Source: Pelomonas sp. Root1217
Lineage (GTDB): Bacteria; Pseudomonadota; Gammaproteobacteria; Burkholderiales; Burkholderiaceae_C
Direction: 5' to 3'
DNA: 64,000 nt
Assembly: GCF_001425705.1 (NCBI RefSeq)
Contig: NZ_LMDC01000023.1
Location: 349,079 to 413,078, forward strand
A program made the position numbers and the translations under genes. Shown here piece after piece: positions 27,284-35,185 of the stretch. Under the pieces are notes generated by a model. That model was not told the DNA's origin. It did not search any database and worked only from the letters and a program-made list of their open reading frames with translations. The first letter of the stretch is position 1. The number at the start of each line of letters is the position of its first letter.

Positions 27284-28027
27284 TCATTCGTTCTTGAACA
27301 GGCCCTTTTCCTTCATCCGCATCAAACGCGAGCGTGTGGCCGTCTTGCGCGCGGGCGCCAGTTCGTGGATATGGGCTCCGCCGGGTATCGTGCCGCCGCG
27401 GCCAGCGTGTCCCGCGTCGGGCAGGGCTTCGTTTCCCAGCGCGACAACGGCGCTAATGTCGGGCGGTTCGGGCGCACCGATCACTTCGGTCAGCACGGGC
27501 GGCTCTTGCACGACGCTGCGGATCTTGTGCAGCGGCAGCAGCTCCGGCATGTCGCCAGGGGGCTGCAAATGCACCGCGGCGATCTGCACCGCCCTGTCCA
27601 TGTTTTCCGCACTCACGACATCGTGGCTGGCAACGTGGTGTCCGGATCGGCCATCGTCTCCCTCGTTCGGACCAGGAATTTCCAGATGTGTCAGATCCAC
27701 CGTATCGCTGAGATCGACGAAGCCCGCTAGGTCGGTGTGCCGGGCCGTCGTGGCGTCGTCTCGCGGCACGGCCCGCGCCGGGGCAGCCGCGGGCACATGG
27801 GGCGACGAGCCGCTGCCTTCGCGCGCGGCTGACGATTCGTTGCCCAGGTCCGGCACTTCCATGCGGCCATAGGCCTGCAGGCGCAAGCGCTCCCAGACCA
27901 GCCCCATCGCCGCCAACTGGCGCATCCGCTCCTCCTGCGACAGACTGCTGCCGATGGCCGAGAGCATCGCGTGCAGTTCGGGATGGACCTCGCTGTCGAC
28001 GTCGAACTGCAGGTGAAGAACGGCCAT
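27284..28027 (-). CDS. Uncharacterised partner of ParM-like actin
   Basis: 247 aa from ATG 28027; a GTG at 28057 overlapping the upstream gene is an alternative start. The N-terminus (MAVLHLQFDVDSEVHPELHAMLSAIGSSLSQ, then RMRQLAAMGLVWERLRLQA) is compact and helical. Residues about 70-210 are low-complexity and probably disordered, rich in Pro/Ala/Asp/Glu. The end is basic: RKTATRSRLMRMKEKGLFKNE. This resembles plasmid StbB/ParR-type adaptors in being a small, basic-tailed second gene behind an actin-like ATPase, but there is no recognised domain. 22 bp after the ParM-like gene. Confidence 0.65.
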   Translation of the reverse strand: MAVLHLQFDVDSEVHPELHAMLSAIGSSLSQEERMRQLAAMGLVWERLRLQAYGRMEVPDLGNESSAAREGSGSSPHVPAAAPARAVPRDDATTARHTDLAGFVDLSDTVDLTHLEIPGPNEGDDGRSGHHVASHDVVSAENMDRAVQIAAVHLQPPGDMPELLPLHKIRSVVQEPPVLTEVIGAPEPPDISAVVALGNEALPDAGHAGRGGTIPGGAHIHELAPARKTATRSRLMRMKEKGLFKNE

Positions 28028-28049
28028 GGTTACTTGCCCTGCGCGCAGG

Positions 28050-29198
28050 TCAGGCACTGGCCGCTTGTTCCTCCGACACGGCCTCGCCGATCATCTGAAA
28101 GCCGCGCACATTGGCCGCCATGGGGTCGGGCATGATGAAGACCGGTATTGCCGGAAACCGCTTGACGAGAACGTCGCGGTAACGCTCAGGGTGGCCGCCC
28201 ACCAGCACCATCAGATCGATGATCTCGTGGGCGTCGCGCAGGCCATCGATCATGCGGTTGATCGAGTCTTCGATCACCGTCATGATGACCGGCTCGAAGG
28301 GCTGCAGGTCGTGGGCCACGCCGGCCAGCTTGACCGGGCTGCCGCTGCGCAACGCATCGTTGATGCGCGGCATGACAGCCGGGCCTAGCGGCCGGCCGAC
28401 CTCGGCCACTAGCGAGTCGAGCACCGAGCGCACGACGCGGTGGCGCCCGGCGTCGGACGCCGCGCCGCTAGCGCGCGGATTGATGCTGCCCTGCTGGATC
28501 AGCAGCCAGTCCAGCGTGTGCTCGCCGGGGTCGATCATCAACACCGACAGGTCGTCCAGGGCTTCACCGCTGGCCAGCGGCTTGAGTGCCCCCGGTGTCC
28601 TGGCGATGACCTCGTTGAGTTCGTCCAGGTGGGCGTCCAGCGCGGCGTAGCCGCCCATCGGCTGGGCCTGCACCAGAACCTTCTTGACCTTGATCTTCTT
28701 GTCGTCGCCGACCGGGATCTCGCCTTCGTAGCGCGAGCGCAGGTAGTCGCGGCGTTTGCTGTCGTTGTACTGGTTGACGGGCAAGCCGAGAACGAGCACA
28801 TCGATCACCGGGTCGCCAGCTTCCAGCATGTAACGCAGAGCACCTTTGGTCAGGGCTTCGTAGATGACACCGCGGTAGAACTCGTCCGTCACGTCGCGCC
28901 CGAAGCTGCCGCCGGCCTGCGCCAGGCCGACGTCGCGGCCCACCTCGTAGTTGGCGTCGTTCACCGGCACATCAAAAGTGTCGCGCCGGCGCGTCCCCAG
29001 CGTGCGAACCGCGCTGGCGTCGGCCGGAATCGCCATCGACGGAAAGTTGATGAAGGCTAAGTCGGCGCCCTTGCGCAAACTCAGTTTGACGAGACCGAAA
29101 CCGACATCGATGGCACGCACCACGGGCACCCTGTTCGACGACTCTTGTTTCGTATCGGCACTAACTTCGCGCAGCTTGGAATTGGACGCGTTGGGCAT
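28050..29198 (-). CDS. ParM/StbA-family actin-like ATPase
   Basis: 382 aa from ATG 29198 (GGAGA 6 nt upstream). Actin-fold motifs: phosphate-1 loop VVRAIDVGFGLVKLS, the phosphate-2/connecting loop VLMIDPGEHTLDWLL, and the adenosine motif IDLMVLVGGHPERYRD. The segment VLVLGLPVNQYNDSKR is shared by ParM/StbA and PRTRC-system protein D relatives. Such proteins form filaments that segregate plasmids, usually with a DNA-binding adaptor encoded just downstream. On what looks like a chromosome this points to a former plasmid/ICE cassette or a domesticated cytoskeletal pair; no replication or ParC-type repeat locus is evident beside it. Confidence 0.88.
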   Translation of the reverse strand: MPNASNSKLREVSADTKQESSNRVPVVRAIDVGFGLVKLSLRKGADLAFINFPSMAIPADASAVRTLGTRRRDTFDVPVNDANYEVGRDVGLAQAGGSFGRDVTDEFYRGVIYEALTKGALRYMLEAGDPVIDVLVLGLPVNQYNDSKRRDYLRSRYEGEIPVGDDKKIKVKKVLVQAQPMGGYAALDAHLDELNEVIARTPGALKPLASGEALDDLSVLMIDPGEHTLDWLLIQQGSINPRASGAASDAGRHRVVRSVLDSLVAEVGRPLGPAVMPRINDALRSGSPVKLAGVAHDLQPFEPVIMTVIEDSINRMIDGLRDAHEIIDLMVLVGGHPERYRDVLVKRFPAIPVFIMPDPMAANVRGFQMIGEAVSEEQAASA

Positions 29199-29802
29199 GT
29201 TGTTTCTCCGGTTGGGCAGCGGGTGGCATCTGAGACTTGGGAATGCCGCAGCAATTCCGTCAAGTGCCGACTGTCTGTGAGTCTGGACGCCCCGGCCTGC
29301 CATGGCTGTTTCCAAGCGATACAGGCAGGCCGTTGCGCTTGAACTGCCGGGTCCTGCGGAATCGGACGCGCTCGGGTTCATGCAGCCCAGCGGGCCCGCG
29401 CGCCGAGCCGGTGCTGCAGATGGAGACGGCCGATCGCCGTCTCGACGGGTTGGTGAACCGCCCCTTCGATGGACGCGCTGCGCCTGCAGCCCGGCATCAA
29501 AGAGGCGTGCCCGTGGCACCCCGCGAACACGGCGCGCTCGCCGTGAAGAGCGGCAAACTATGTTTGCTCTTCGGCCAGGAACCTCGACCGACTGCAACGG
29601 GTCGGCAGCGCCGTTCCGACGAGTCGGGCAGCAGACTTTCCGGCGCGAGGGCATCAGTCGCAGGCCGCTGGGATGGACGACCGCAGCATCTTCGAGACCA
29701 GTCGTTGAAGCCGTCAGCCGGCCAGGTGCACCAGCGACTGCTTCATACCAGGCATCGTGAATTCGGCGGCTGATCGCCGGTGACGGCAACCGCTGCAAAG
29801 CG
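29199..29802. other. 600-bp gene-free stretch upstream of the ParM-like gene
   Basis: Short open frames on both strands have no recognisable protein features and overlap each other. The first 100 bp should contain the promoter of the ParM-like gene: TTGACG occurs about 75 bp upstream of its ATG, without a convincing -10. The rest looks like decayed sequence ending at the palindromic repeat. Confidence 0.4.
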
Positions 29803-29898
29803 GCAGCCCGTAGGTTGGGGTGAACAAAGTGAACCCCAACAGTACCGGCGCGTAGACGCTGGGGTTCGCGATGCTCATCCCATTAACCTACGGGCTGC
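29803..29898. repeat. 96-bp palindromic repeat, copy 1 (upstream of GH2)
   Basis: Begins gcagcccgtaggtt and ends with its exact complement aacctacgggctgc, giving 14-bp terminal inverted repeats. An internal hairpin is formed by ttggggt and accccaa. The first ~75 bp are repeated almost exactly at 32481. The structure is MITE/REP-like, and this end of the pair has an intact right arm. Confidence 0.9.
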
Positions 29899-29970
29899 AG
29901 CCCGCTGACTTCGGACGAAGCTCTGTGGGGGCTGGGGCTGCCTCTTGAGATTTTCATTGGACACAAATTG

Positions 29971-32406
29971 ATGTTGAGGCTCAACAAGTTCACGCGCCGC
30001 CTGCCATGGGCGCTGATGCTGGCGCTCGTCTCGATCACGTCGGCCGCTGAGGAACGCCGTCTTTCAATGGGCTGGCGTTTCATGGCGGGGGAGGTCAAGG
30101 GCGCGGAGCGGGCCGACTTCGACGACGGCGCATGGCGCCAGGTGGCCGTGCCGCACGACTTTTCCATCCTGGACAAGGCGGACGGGTCGCCGCCCTTTGA
30201 TCCCGCCACGGTGGGTGGCCGCGACTCCGGCTACATCCCTGGTGGCACCGGCTGGTACCGGCGTCACCTCACGCTGACTTCGGCCGAAGCCGCCCGCGTG
30301 GTCCGGCTCAAGTTCGAAGCCGTCTACATGGACTCTGAAGTCTGGTTGAACGGCGAGCCTGTGGGACAGCATCGCTACGGCTACACCGCATTCACGCTGG
30401 ACCTGACAGGCAAGGTCAAGGTGGGCGACAACGTCATCGTCGTACGGGCGCGCCATGTGGACTCGTCGTCGCGCTGGTATGCCGGTTCGGGCCTGATCCG
30501 CCCGGTGGCTGTGGAACTGCTGGACCCGGTGCACGTCGACCCCGACAGCGTGGCGGTTACGACCCGCACCGCGACCGCTCAACGGGCGGACCTGGACATT
30601 CGCACACGCCTCGCCAACCGCCAGGCCAAGTCACAGCAGGTGGAAGTGGTCACGGCCGTGACCAGTGTCGACGGCAGCGAGACGGTCGCTCGCGCCAGCA
30701 AGCGTTATGTCGTGCCGGCCCGCGGCCAAGTGGATGCCGGGCAAGCCTTGGTCGTTGACAGCCCCAGGCTGTGGGGGCCATCGGCACCGCATCTCTACCT
30801 GCTTCGCCAGGAGGTGCGCGTCAACGGCGTCGCGACCGATGTGCGCTTGACCCGTTTCGGCATCCGTACCGTGGCGATCGATGCGAAAAACGGCTTGCGC
30901 ATCAATGGCGAGAAGGTCCTGCTGCGCGGCGGCAACATCCACCACGACAACTACATGCTCGGCGCCGCCGGGCTTCCCGATGCGGATGCACGCAAGGTCG
31001 CGCTGATGAAGGCGGCCGGCTACAACGCCATCCGCAACGCCCACAACCCAGCGAGCCAAGCCACCCTGGACGCTGCCGATGAGCTCGGCATGCTGGTCAT
31101 CAACGAGGCCTTCGACGCCTGGCGAAACAGCAAGACCAGCGCCGACTACGCGCGCTTCTTCGCTGACAACTGGCAGAAGGACCTGGACAGCCTGATCATC
31201 AGCGGCCGCAATCACCCCAGCGTGCTGTTCTGGAGCATTGGCAACGAGATCCGGGAGCAGGGCACGCCCGAGGGCGCGAAGACCGCACGGATGTTGGTCC
31301 AGCGGGTCCGCCAGCTCGACGCGACCCGGCCGGTGACCCAGGCGGTCAGCATCGACTCCCCGACGATCGCCAGCGCATATGGCGAGCTCGACGCGGCCGG
31401 CTACAACTACATGCCCCACCTGTTCGAGCGCGACCACGAGCAATACCCGTCGCGCGTCATGTACAGCGGCGAGTCCCTGTCCCGCTACGCCTTCAACTAC
31501 TGGCGACCGGTGGAGACCCTGCCGTGGGTGATCGGCGATTTCGTGTGGACCTCCTTCGACTACCTCGGCGAGGCCGGCATCGGCTGGGTGAACGCCAAGC
31601 AGGACTGGAAGACCTGGGGCCCCTATCCGTGGCACCTGGCCTATTGCGGAGAGATCGACGCTACCGGGCGCAAGCGTCCCGCCGCCTATTACCGCCAGGT
31701 GCTGTGGAAGACCGGCATCGACCCGATCGCGGCCTTCGTCGAGCAGCCGGCTGGCACTCGCGCCTTCCCGCACTACCCCTTCCCGGAAGGCGACCCGCAC
31801 AGCGACTGGACGCTGGAGGACGTGCATCCCAGCTGGTCGTGGGGCGGCCAGGAAGGCAGGCCGCTAAACGTCGCGGTGTACTCGGAGTTCCCGGAGGTCG
31901 AACTCTTCCTCAACGACAAGAGCCTGGGGCGGCAGGCCGTAGGCCTCGCCACTGAATACAGGGCCCGGTTCGTCGTGCCCTATGCGCCGGGCCGCCTGCT
32001 GGCGGTCGGCTACCGGGACGGCAGGCGCGCTGGCCAGTGGGAGCTGCGCACGGCGGGGCTGCCGGCGGCGTTCAAGGCGACCGCGGATCGGTCGCAGCTG
32101 AAGGCCAATGGCGAGGACCTGGCCTACGTGACGATCGAGCTGGCCGACAGCGACGGCGTTCCCATCTACGCGCTCGCTGGTGATCGCCAGGTGAAGGTCA
32201 GCGTGACCGGCGCCGGCGTGCTGGGCGGCGCGGGCAACGGCGACCCCGTCGATGCGAGCAGCCTGCAATCGGGCGAACGCAAGACCTTCCACGGTCGGAT
32301 GGTGGCGGCAGTCCGCGCGGGCGCTTCGCCCGGCCCCATCGTGGTTGAAGTTGCCGTCGAGGGCCTGCCGACGCAGCGGATGCGGCTCGATGTGATTGCG
32401 CGATGA
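29971..32406 (+). CDS. Glycoside hydrolase family 2 (beta-galactosidase-like), exported
   Basis: 811 aa. A signal-like N-terminus (RRLPWALMLALVSITSAA). Domain order typical of GH2: sugar-binding jelly roll (WRQVAVPHDFSI, GTGWYRRHLTL), Ig-like region, then the catalytic barrel (GLRINGEKVLLRGGNIHHD, YNAIRNAHNPAS) with acid/base E426 in FWSIGNEIREQG and nucleophile E501 in MYSGESLSRY. After it come DUF4982-like and Ig-like C-terminal modules (VAVYSEFPEVELFLNDKSLG, LKANGEDLAYVTIELAD). It resembles Bacteroidetes-style beta-galactosidases and glucuronidases; the exact sugar is unknown. Flanked on both sides by the palindromic repeat, with no sugar transporter or regulator nearby. ATG 29971 chosen over TTG 29968; weak ribosome site. 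Confidence 0.93.
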   Translation: MLRLNKFTRRLPWALMLALVSITSAAEERRLSMGWRFMAGEVKGAERADFDDGAWRQVAVPHDFSILDKADGSPPFDPATVGGRDSGYIPGGTGWYRRHLTLTSAEAARVVRLKFEAVYMDSEVWLNGEPVGQHRYGYTAFTLDLTGKVKVGDNVIVVRARHVDSSSRWYAGSGLIRPVAVELLDPVHVDPDSVAVTTRTATAQRADLDIRTRLANRQAKSQQVEVVTAVTSVDGSETVARASKRYVVPARGQVDAGQALVVDSPRLWGPSAPHLYLLRQEVRVNGVATDVRLTRFGIRTVAIDAKNGLRINGEKVLLRGGNIHHDNYMLGAAGLPDADARKVALMKAAGYNAIRNAHNPASQATLDAADELGMLVINEAFDAWRNSKTSADYARFFADNWQKDLDSLIISGRNHPSVLFWSIGNEIREQGTPEGAKTARMLVQRVRQLDATRPVTQAVSIDSPTIASAYGELDAAGYNYMPHLFERDHEQYPSRVMYSGESLSRYAFNYWRPVETLPWVIGDFVWTSFDYLGEAGIGWVNAKQDWKTWGPYPWHLAYCGEIDATGRKRPAAYYRQVLWKTGIDPIAAFVEQPAGTRAFPHYPFPEGDPHSDWTLEDVHPSWSWGGQEGRPLNVAVYSEFPEVELFLNDKSLGRQAVGLATEYRARFVVPYAPGRLLAVGYRDGRRAGQWELRTAGLPAAFKATADRSQLKANGEDLAYVTIELADSDGVPIYALAGDRQVKVSVTGAGVLGGAGNGDPVDASSLQSGERKTFHGRMVAAVRAGASPGPIVVEVAVEGLPTQRMRLDVIAR

Positions 32407-32480
32407 AACCGCAGTAGCGCAGCGCACCGCTTTACTGCGCATCCTTCGGCCTGCGCCTGATCGCGCAGACGACGGTGCTC

Positions 32481-32571
32481 GCAGCCCGTAGGTTGGGGTG
32501 AACAAAGTGAACCCCAACGGTACCGGCGCGTAGACGCTGGGGTTCGCGATGCTCACCCCAGCCTACCGAGC
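32481..32571. repeat. Palindromic repeat, copy 2 (downstream of GH2)
   Basis: Matches copy 1 from gcagcccgtaggttggggtg through the internal tggggttcgcgatgctca with a single substitution, in the same orientation. The right arm is degenerate (cctaccgagc in place of cctacgggctgc). The two copies form direct repeats about 2.6 kb apart around the glycosidase gene. Confidence 0.9.
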
Positions 32572-32737
32572 TTCATCTCCACCACCCAGGCCGGGCCGCC
32601 CATGGCGCGGGCGGCGGCCAGCACGTCAGCGGCCGGCACATTGCGGCCATCCAACACAGGCTTTTGCTCCCTCGGCCGACACGGCCGGGTCGCAGTGTGC
32701 GGCGCGAGGGAACGGCCCAGCACTCGGGCCGCAGGTA

Positions 32738-33445
32738 TTACTGCCAGGACTCCAGCTCCAGCGTTCGTGAGCCGCCCACCAGCATCGGCGAGGTGGACGG
32801 CTCGCTGCGTTCCAGCTTGACGAGGCCGACGCCGCGGCAATACCACTCCAGCGTCGTCAGTGGCTGGTCGCGGTAGCCGGTGATGGCGTCGACGAAGATC
32901 TTCACCGTCGCGCTGCCACGCACGCGCAGGCAGGGCGAGAAGCTGCCCGCCGGCGTGCGCACCACCTCGGAAACCGCCTCGATTTCGTAGGTCATGGGGA
33001 TGTTCGGGTGACTGTGCTTGATCTCGCGCGGGTACTCGGCCGTGCGCATCAGCAAGTAGGCCGTCGTCGGCGCCTGCCATTGCGTGCCGACCACGAACGG
33101 CGCCTTCAGCACGAAGCGGCCCGGCGCATCGGCCACCGGGTCGGCCTGCATGTCGCTCTTGCTGGCCACGCGCACGATGCCGGCGTCATCGGCGCGCAGC
33201 CAGTAGTTCACGCCGCTGTCGCTGCGGCGCTGCCAGGCGGGTTGGTCGTCCAGCACCAGCGTTGCCGAGCCCAGCGTGCGCAGCGTCAGGCTCTCGCGCT
33301 CGGACGTGTCCGCGCCGCTGCGCGTCGTGACGGTGTAGGTCCAGCGGTGGCCGGCTTCGAGCGGGAACCAGGACTGGCTGTCGGACGTGCGGCCGCAGCC
33401 GGTCAAGGCGATCAGCGTGAACAGAAAACGACGGCGCATGCTCAT
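32738..33445 (-). CDS. Uncharacterised lipoprotein at the end of the pqqB operon
   Basis: 235 aa. Lipobox at RRRFLFTLIALTGCGR (Cys17), so outer- or inner-membrane lipoprotein. The mature part is beta-rich: FPLEAGHRWTYTVTTRSG, TLRTLGSATLVLDDQPAWQRRSDSGVNYWLRAD, KAPFVVGTQW, SPCLRVRGSATVKIFVDAITGYRD and TLEWYCRGVGLVKLE. The W-x-Y-x-V-x-T opening and the (Y/W)-x-x-GVG-(L/M)-V-K end resemble LolA/LprI-like bacterial lipoprotein folds, but I cannot name the family. The ATG overlaps the upstream stop by 4 nt, making it the fifth gene of a coupled series starting with pqqB. Confidence 0.8.
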   Translation of the reverse strand: MSMRRRFLFTLIALTGCGRTSDSQSWFPLEAGHRWTYTVTTRSGADTSERESLTLRTLGSATLVLDDQPAWQRRSDSGVNYWLRADDAGIVRVASKSDMQADPVADAPGRFVLKAPFVVGTQWQAPTTAYLLMRTAEYPREIKHSHPNIPMTYEIEAVSEVVRTPAGSFSPCLRVRGSATVKIFVDAITGYRDQPLTTLEWYCRGVGLVKLERSEPSTSPMLVGGSRTLELESWQ

Positions 33446-33936
33446 TTTTCTGGAAGTTGAGGCAGCGGCATGTCGCGCAGCTTGACCTGCTGCTCATCAC
33501 TGCCCGGTCGCAGCCAGGCCAGTCCCTTGCGACCTACCTTGGGCTCGGCGGTGCCGAGCTGGGCGATGCCGTTGCGCACCTTCTTCAGGCCCTCGTTGAG
33601 CAGGGCATGCAGGTCCTTGCTGTAAGGCAACTGGTAGGCGCGCGGCTGGGCGGCGGGCTTGCCGTCTTCAACGGCATTGACCCAGACATAGAGCGCCCCG
33701 TCGCGCTTGCCGGCGGGCTCCTCGATGACGGCGGCCAGCAGCACGAAGCGCTCGGGCAGCGGGTCACCGCTGGGCCAGCCCCACAGCGTGTGGATGGCGC
33801 CCTCGGCGTAGAAGTAGAAAGCACTCACGCCGACCACCAGCAGGCCGCGCAGCCACACCGGCCAACGCGACTGCAGCAGGGCAAGCAGACACAGCAGCAG
33901 CAGTGCGGCAAAGCTGAGGACGATGGGCAGGGTCAT
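33442..33936 (-). CDS. Uncharacterised membrane protein in pqqB operon
   Basis: 164 aa from ATG 33936. Two hydrophobic helices at the N-terminus (LPIVLSFAALLLLCLLALL and WLRGLLVVGVSAFYFYA), then a soluble domain WGWPSGDPLPERFVLLAAVIEEP, GALYVWVNAVEDGKPAAQPRAYQLPYSKDLHALLNEG, ending in charged residues. No known family is recognised. Overlaps by 4 nt with the genes on both sides. The context with an ExbB/MotA-like and a DUF2135-like protein suggests a component of an energised envelope complex; inference only. Confidence 0.8.
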   Translation of the reverse strand: MTLPIVLSFAALLLLCLLALLQSRWPVWLRGLLVVGVSAFYFYAEGAIHTLWGWPSGDPLPERFVLLAAVIEEPAGKRDGALYVWVNAVEDGKPAAQPRAYQLPYSKDLHALLNEGLKKVRNGIAQLGTAEPKVGRKGLAWLRPGSDEQQVKLRDMPLPQLPEK

Positions 33937-34544
33937 GATCTTTGCATCAAGCTCTTGGGGAGGGTGTTGACGTTGACGACGCTGCCATCGGGCTGCAGCG
34001 TGAAGCGCACGGCGGTGGCCTCGTCGCCCTTGCGGGCGAGCTTGACCGTGCCGTGGAAGGCGACATCGGCGCGCGGGTTGACCTTGATGACCGTCACGGT
34101 CACAGGCACCGGCTGGCCATCGTTGGACTGGTAGTACTGGACGTTGACGACATGCTCGCCAGGAACGAGGCCGCGCAGCGTCACCACCTCCTGGCGGAAC
34201 GGGCTCTGGATGCGCTGGCCGTTGACGATGGTGGCGGCGTTGGCGTCGCCGCGGTCGTCGCGGTCCAGGTACATCAGCCCGGCCTCGCGCTGGCGGAACC
34301 ACACCAGGTTGCCGCCGGGGTCCTGCACCCAGGTGTCGATGTCGTTGGGGCTGTTGTCGGGCCAGACGACATTGATCAGGTACTCGGCCTTGGACGGCAC
34401 GTCGCCCGCCTTGGTGGCGCGCGGGTTCATGGCCAGCAACGCCACGATGAAGCAGAAGACGAAGCCGATCAGCAGGTTGAACAGCATGTCGTAGAAGGGG
34501 TCGACCTCGGCTTCGCGAGAGCCTCGGCGCAGGCGTCGCATCAC
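33933..34544 (-). CDS. Membrane-anchored DUF2135/YfaP-like protein, ExbD-like topology
   Basis: 203 aa. One N-terminal helix preceded by an acidic segment, EVDPFYDMLFNLLIGFVFCFIVALL. The Asp-x-x-x-x-Asp before or within the helix recalls the proton-carrying Asp of ExbD/TolR. The periplasmic part is beta-rich: DIDTWVQDPGGNLVWF, GLMYLDRDDRGD, ATIVNGQRIQSPFRQEVVTLRGLVPGEHVVNVQYYQ, which looks like the DUF2135 (YfaP) fold with its D-x-D-x-W-V-x-D-P-x-G motif. Coupled to the ExbB/MotA-like gene just upstream by a 4-nt overlap. Likely the stator partner of that protein. Confidence 0.78.
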   Translation of the reverse strand: MMRRLRRGSREAEVDPFYDMLFNLLIGFVFCFIVALLAMNPRATKAGDVPSKAEYLINVVWPDNSPNDIDTWVQDPGGNLVWFRQREAGLMYLDRDDRGDANAATIVNGQRIQSPFRQEVVTLRGLVPGEHVVNVQYYQSNDGQPVPVTVTVIKVNPRADVAFHGTVKLARKGDEATAVRFTLQPDGSVVNVNTLPKSLMQRS

Positions 34545-35185
34545 GCACCGTCCTTTCGGAGCGCCGTGCGCTGGATATCAGCCACCAACGCATCGGCGAA
34601 ACGGTCCAGGCGTGTCAGCTGCAAACCCAGCAGGATGTTGCCCACCAGGCCCACCATGGTCGTCAGCAGCGCCACGCCCAGGCCCGCCGTCAGGCTGCGC
34701 AGCAGCTCCTGCGACTGCGCGGGGTCGAAGCTCTGCAGCTTGCCGATGGTCAGCGCCAGCATCGAGAAGCCGATGACCTTGCCCAGCAGCCCGAGCTTGA
34801 GCTGGATGCCGTTGACCCACCAGGCGGTGCCATGTGGGCCGTGGCTGTGCTCCAGCAGCAGCTCGGTCGCGATGTCGCCAGGCGCGCCCAAGTATTCGGC
34901 CGCCCAGCAGGCCTCGTCGGCGCGGGCGAGCCGCGGGTCGGCCAGCAAGGCGCGCTGGCGTTGCAGCTCGCGCGAGCGCTGGCCGCACCACAGCGTGGAG
35001 CACAGGAAGACGGCCATGATGACCAGCGTCAGGCCCGTCGGGTCTGCGCCCAGCAGCAGCGCCCAGACGCCGCGCACGCCCAGCAGCCAGGTGCAAAAAG
35101 CCAGGCCGCCGACGAGGGTCAGCCACTCCAGCCACAGCGGCTCGGCCGGGCGCGACGGGCGTTGGACCGCAATCAGTGTGCTCAC
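34541..35185 (-). CDS. MotA/TolQ/ExbB-like proton-channel family protein
   Basis: 214 aa. Membrane helices near residues 20-60 (LEWLTLVGGLAFCTWLLG, GLTLVIMAVFLCST), a cytoplasmic loop, and a C-terminal pair (KLGLLGKVIGFSMLALTIG and LRSLTAGLGVALLTTMVGLVGNILLGLQL). The L-T-A-G-L-G-V-A-L-L-T-T-M-x-G-L stretch is the channel-lining motif of ExbB/TolQ/MotA. It starts inside the pqqB stop (ATGA overlap). Together with the next gene it forms a candidate proton-driven inner-membrane motor, different in gene order from ordinary ExbBD-TonB or TolQR. Confidence 0.85.
   Translation of the reverse strand: MSTLIAVQRPSRPAEPLWLEWLTLVGGLAFCTWLLGVRGVWALLLGADPTGLTLVIMAVFLCSTLWCGQRSRELQRQRALLADPRLARADEACWAAEYLGAPGDIATELLLEHSHGPHGTAWWVNGIQLKLGLLGKVIGFSMLALTIGKLQSFDPAQSQELLRSLTAGLGVALLTTMVGLVGNILLGLQLTRLDRFADALVADIQRTALRKDGA

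Noticed and set aside
27284-29802. Plasmid replication/partition origin
   Set aside because: No Rep protein, iterons or clear centromere-type direct repeats were found around the ParM-like gene.
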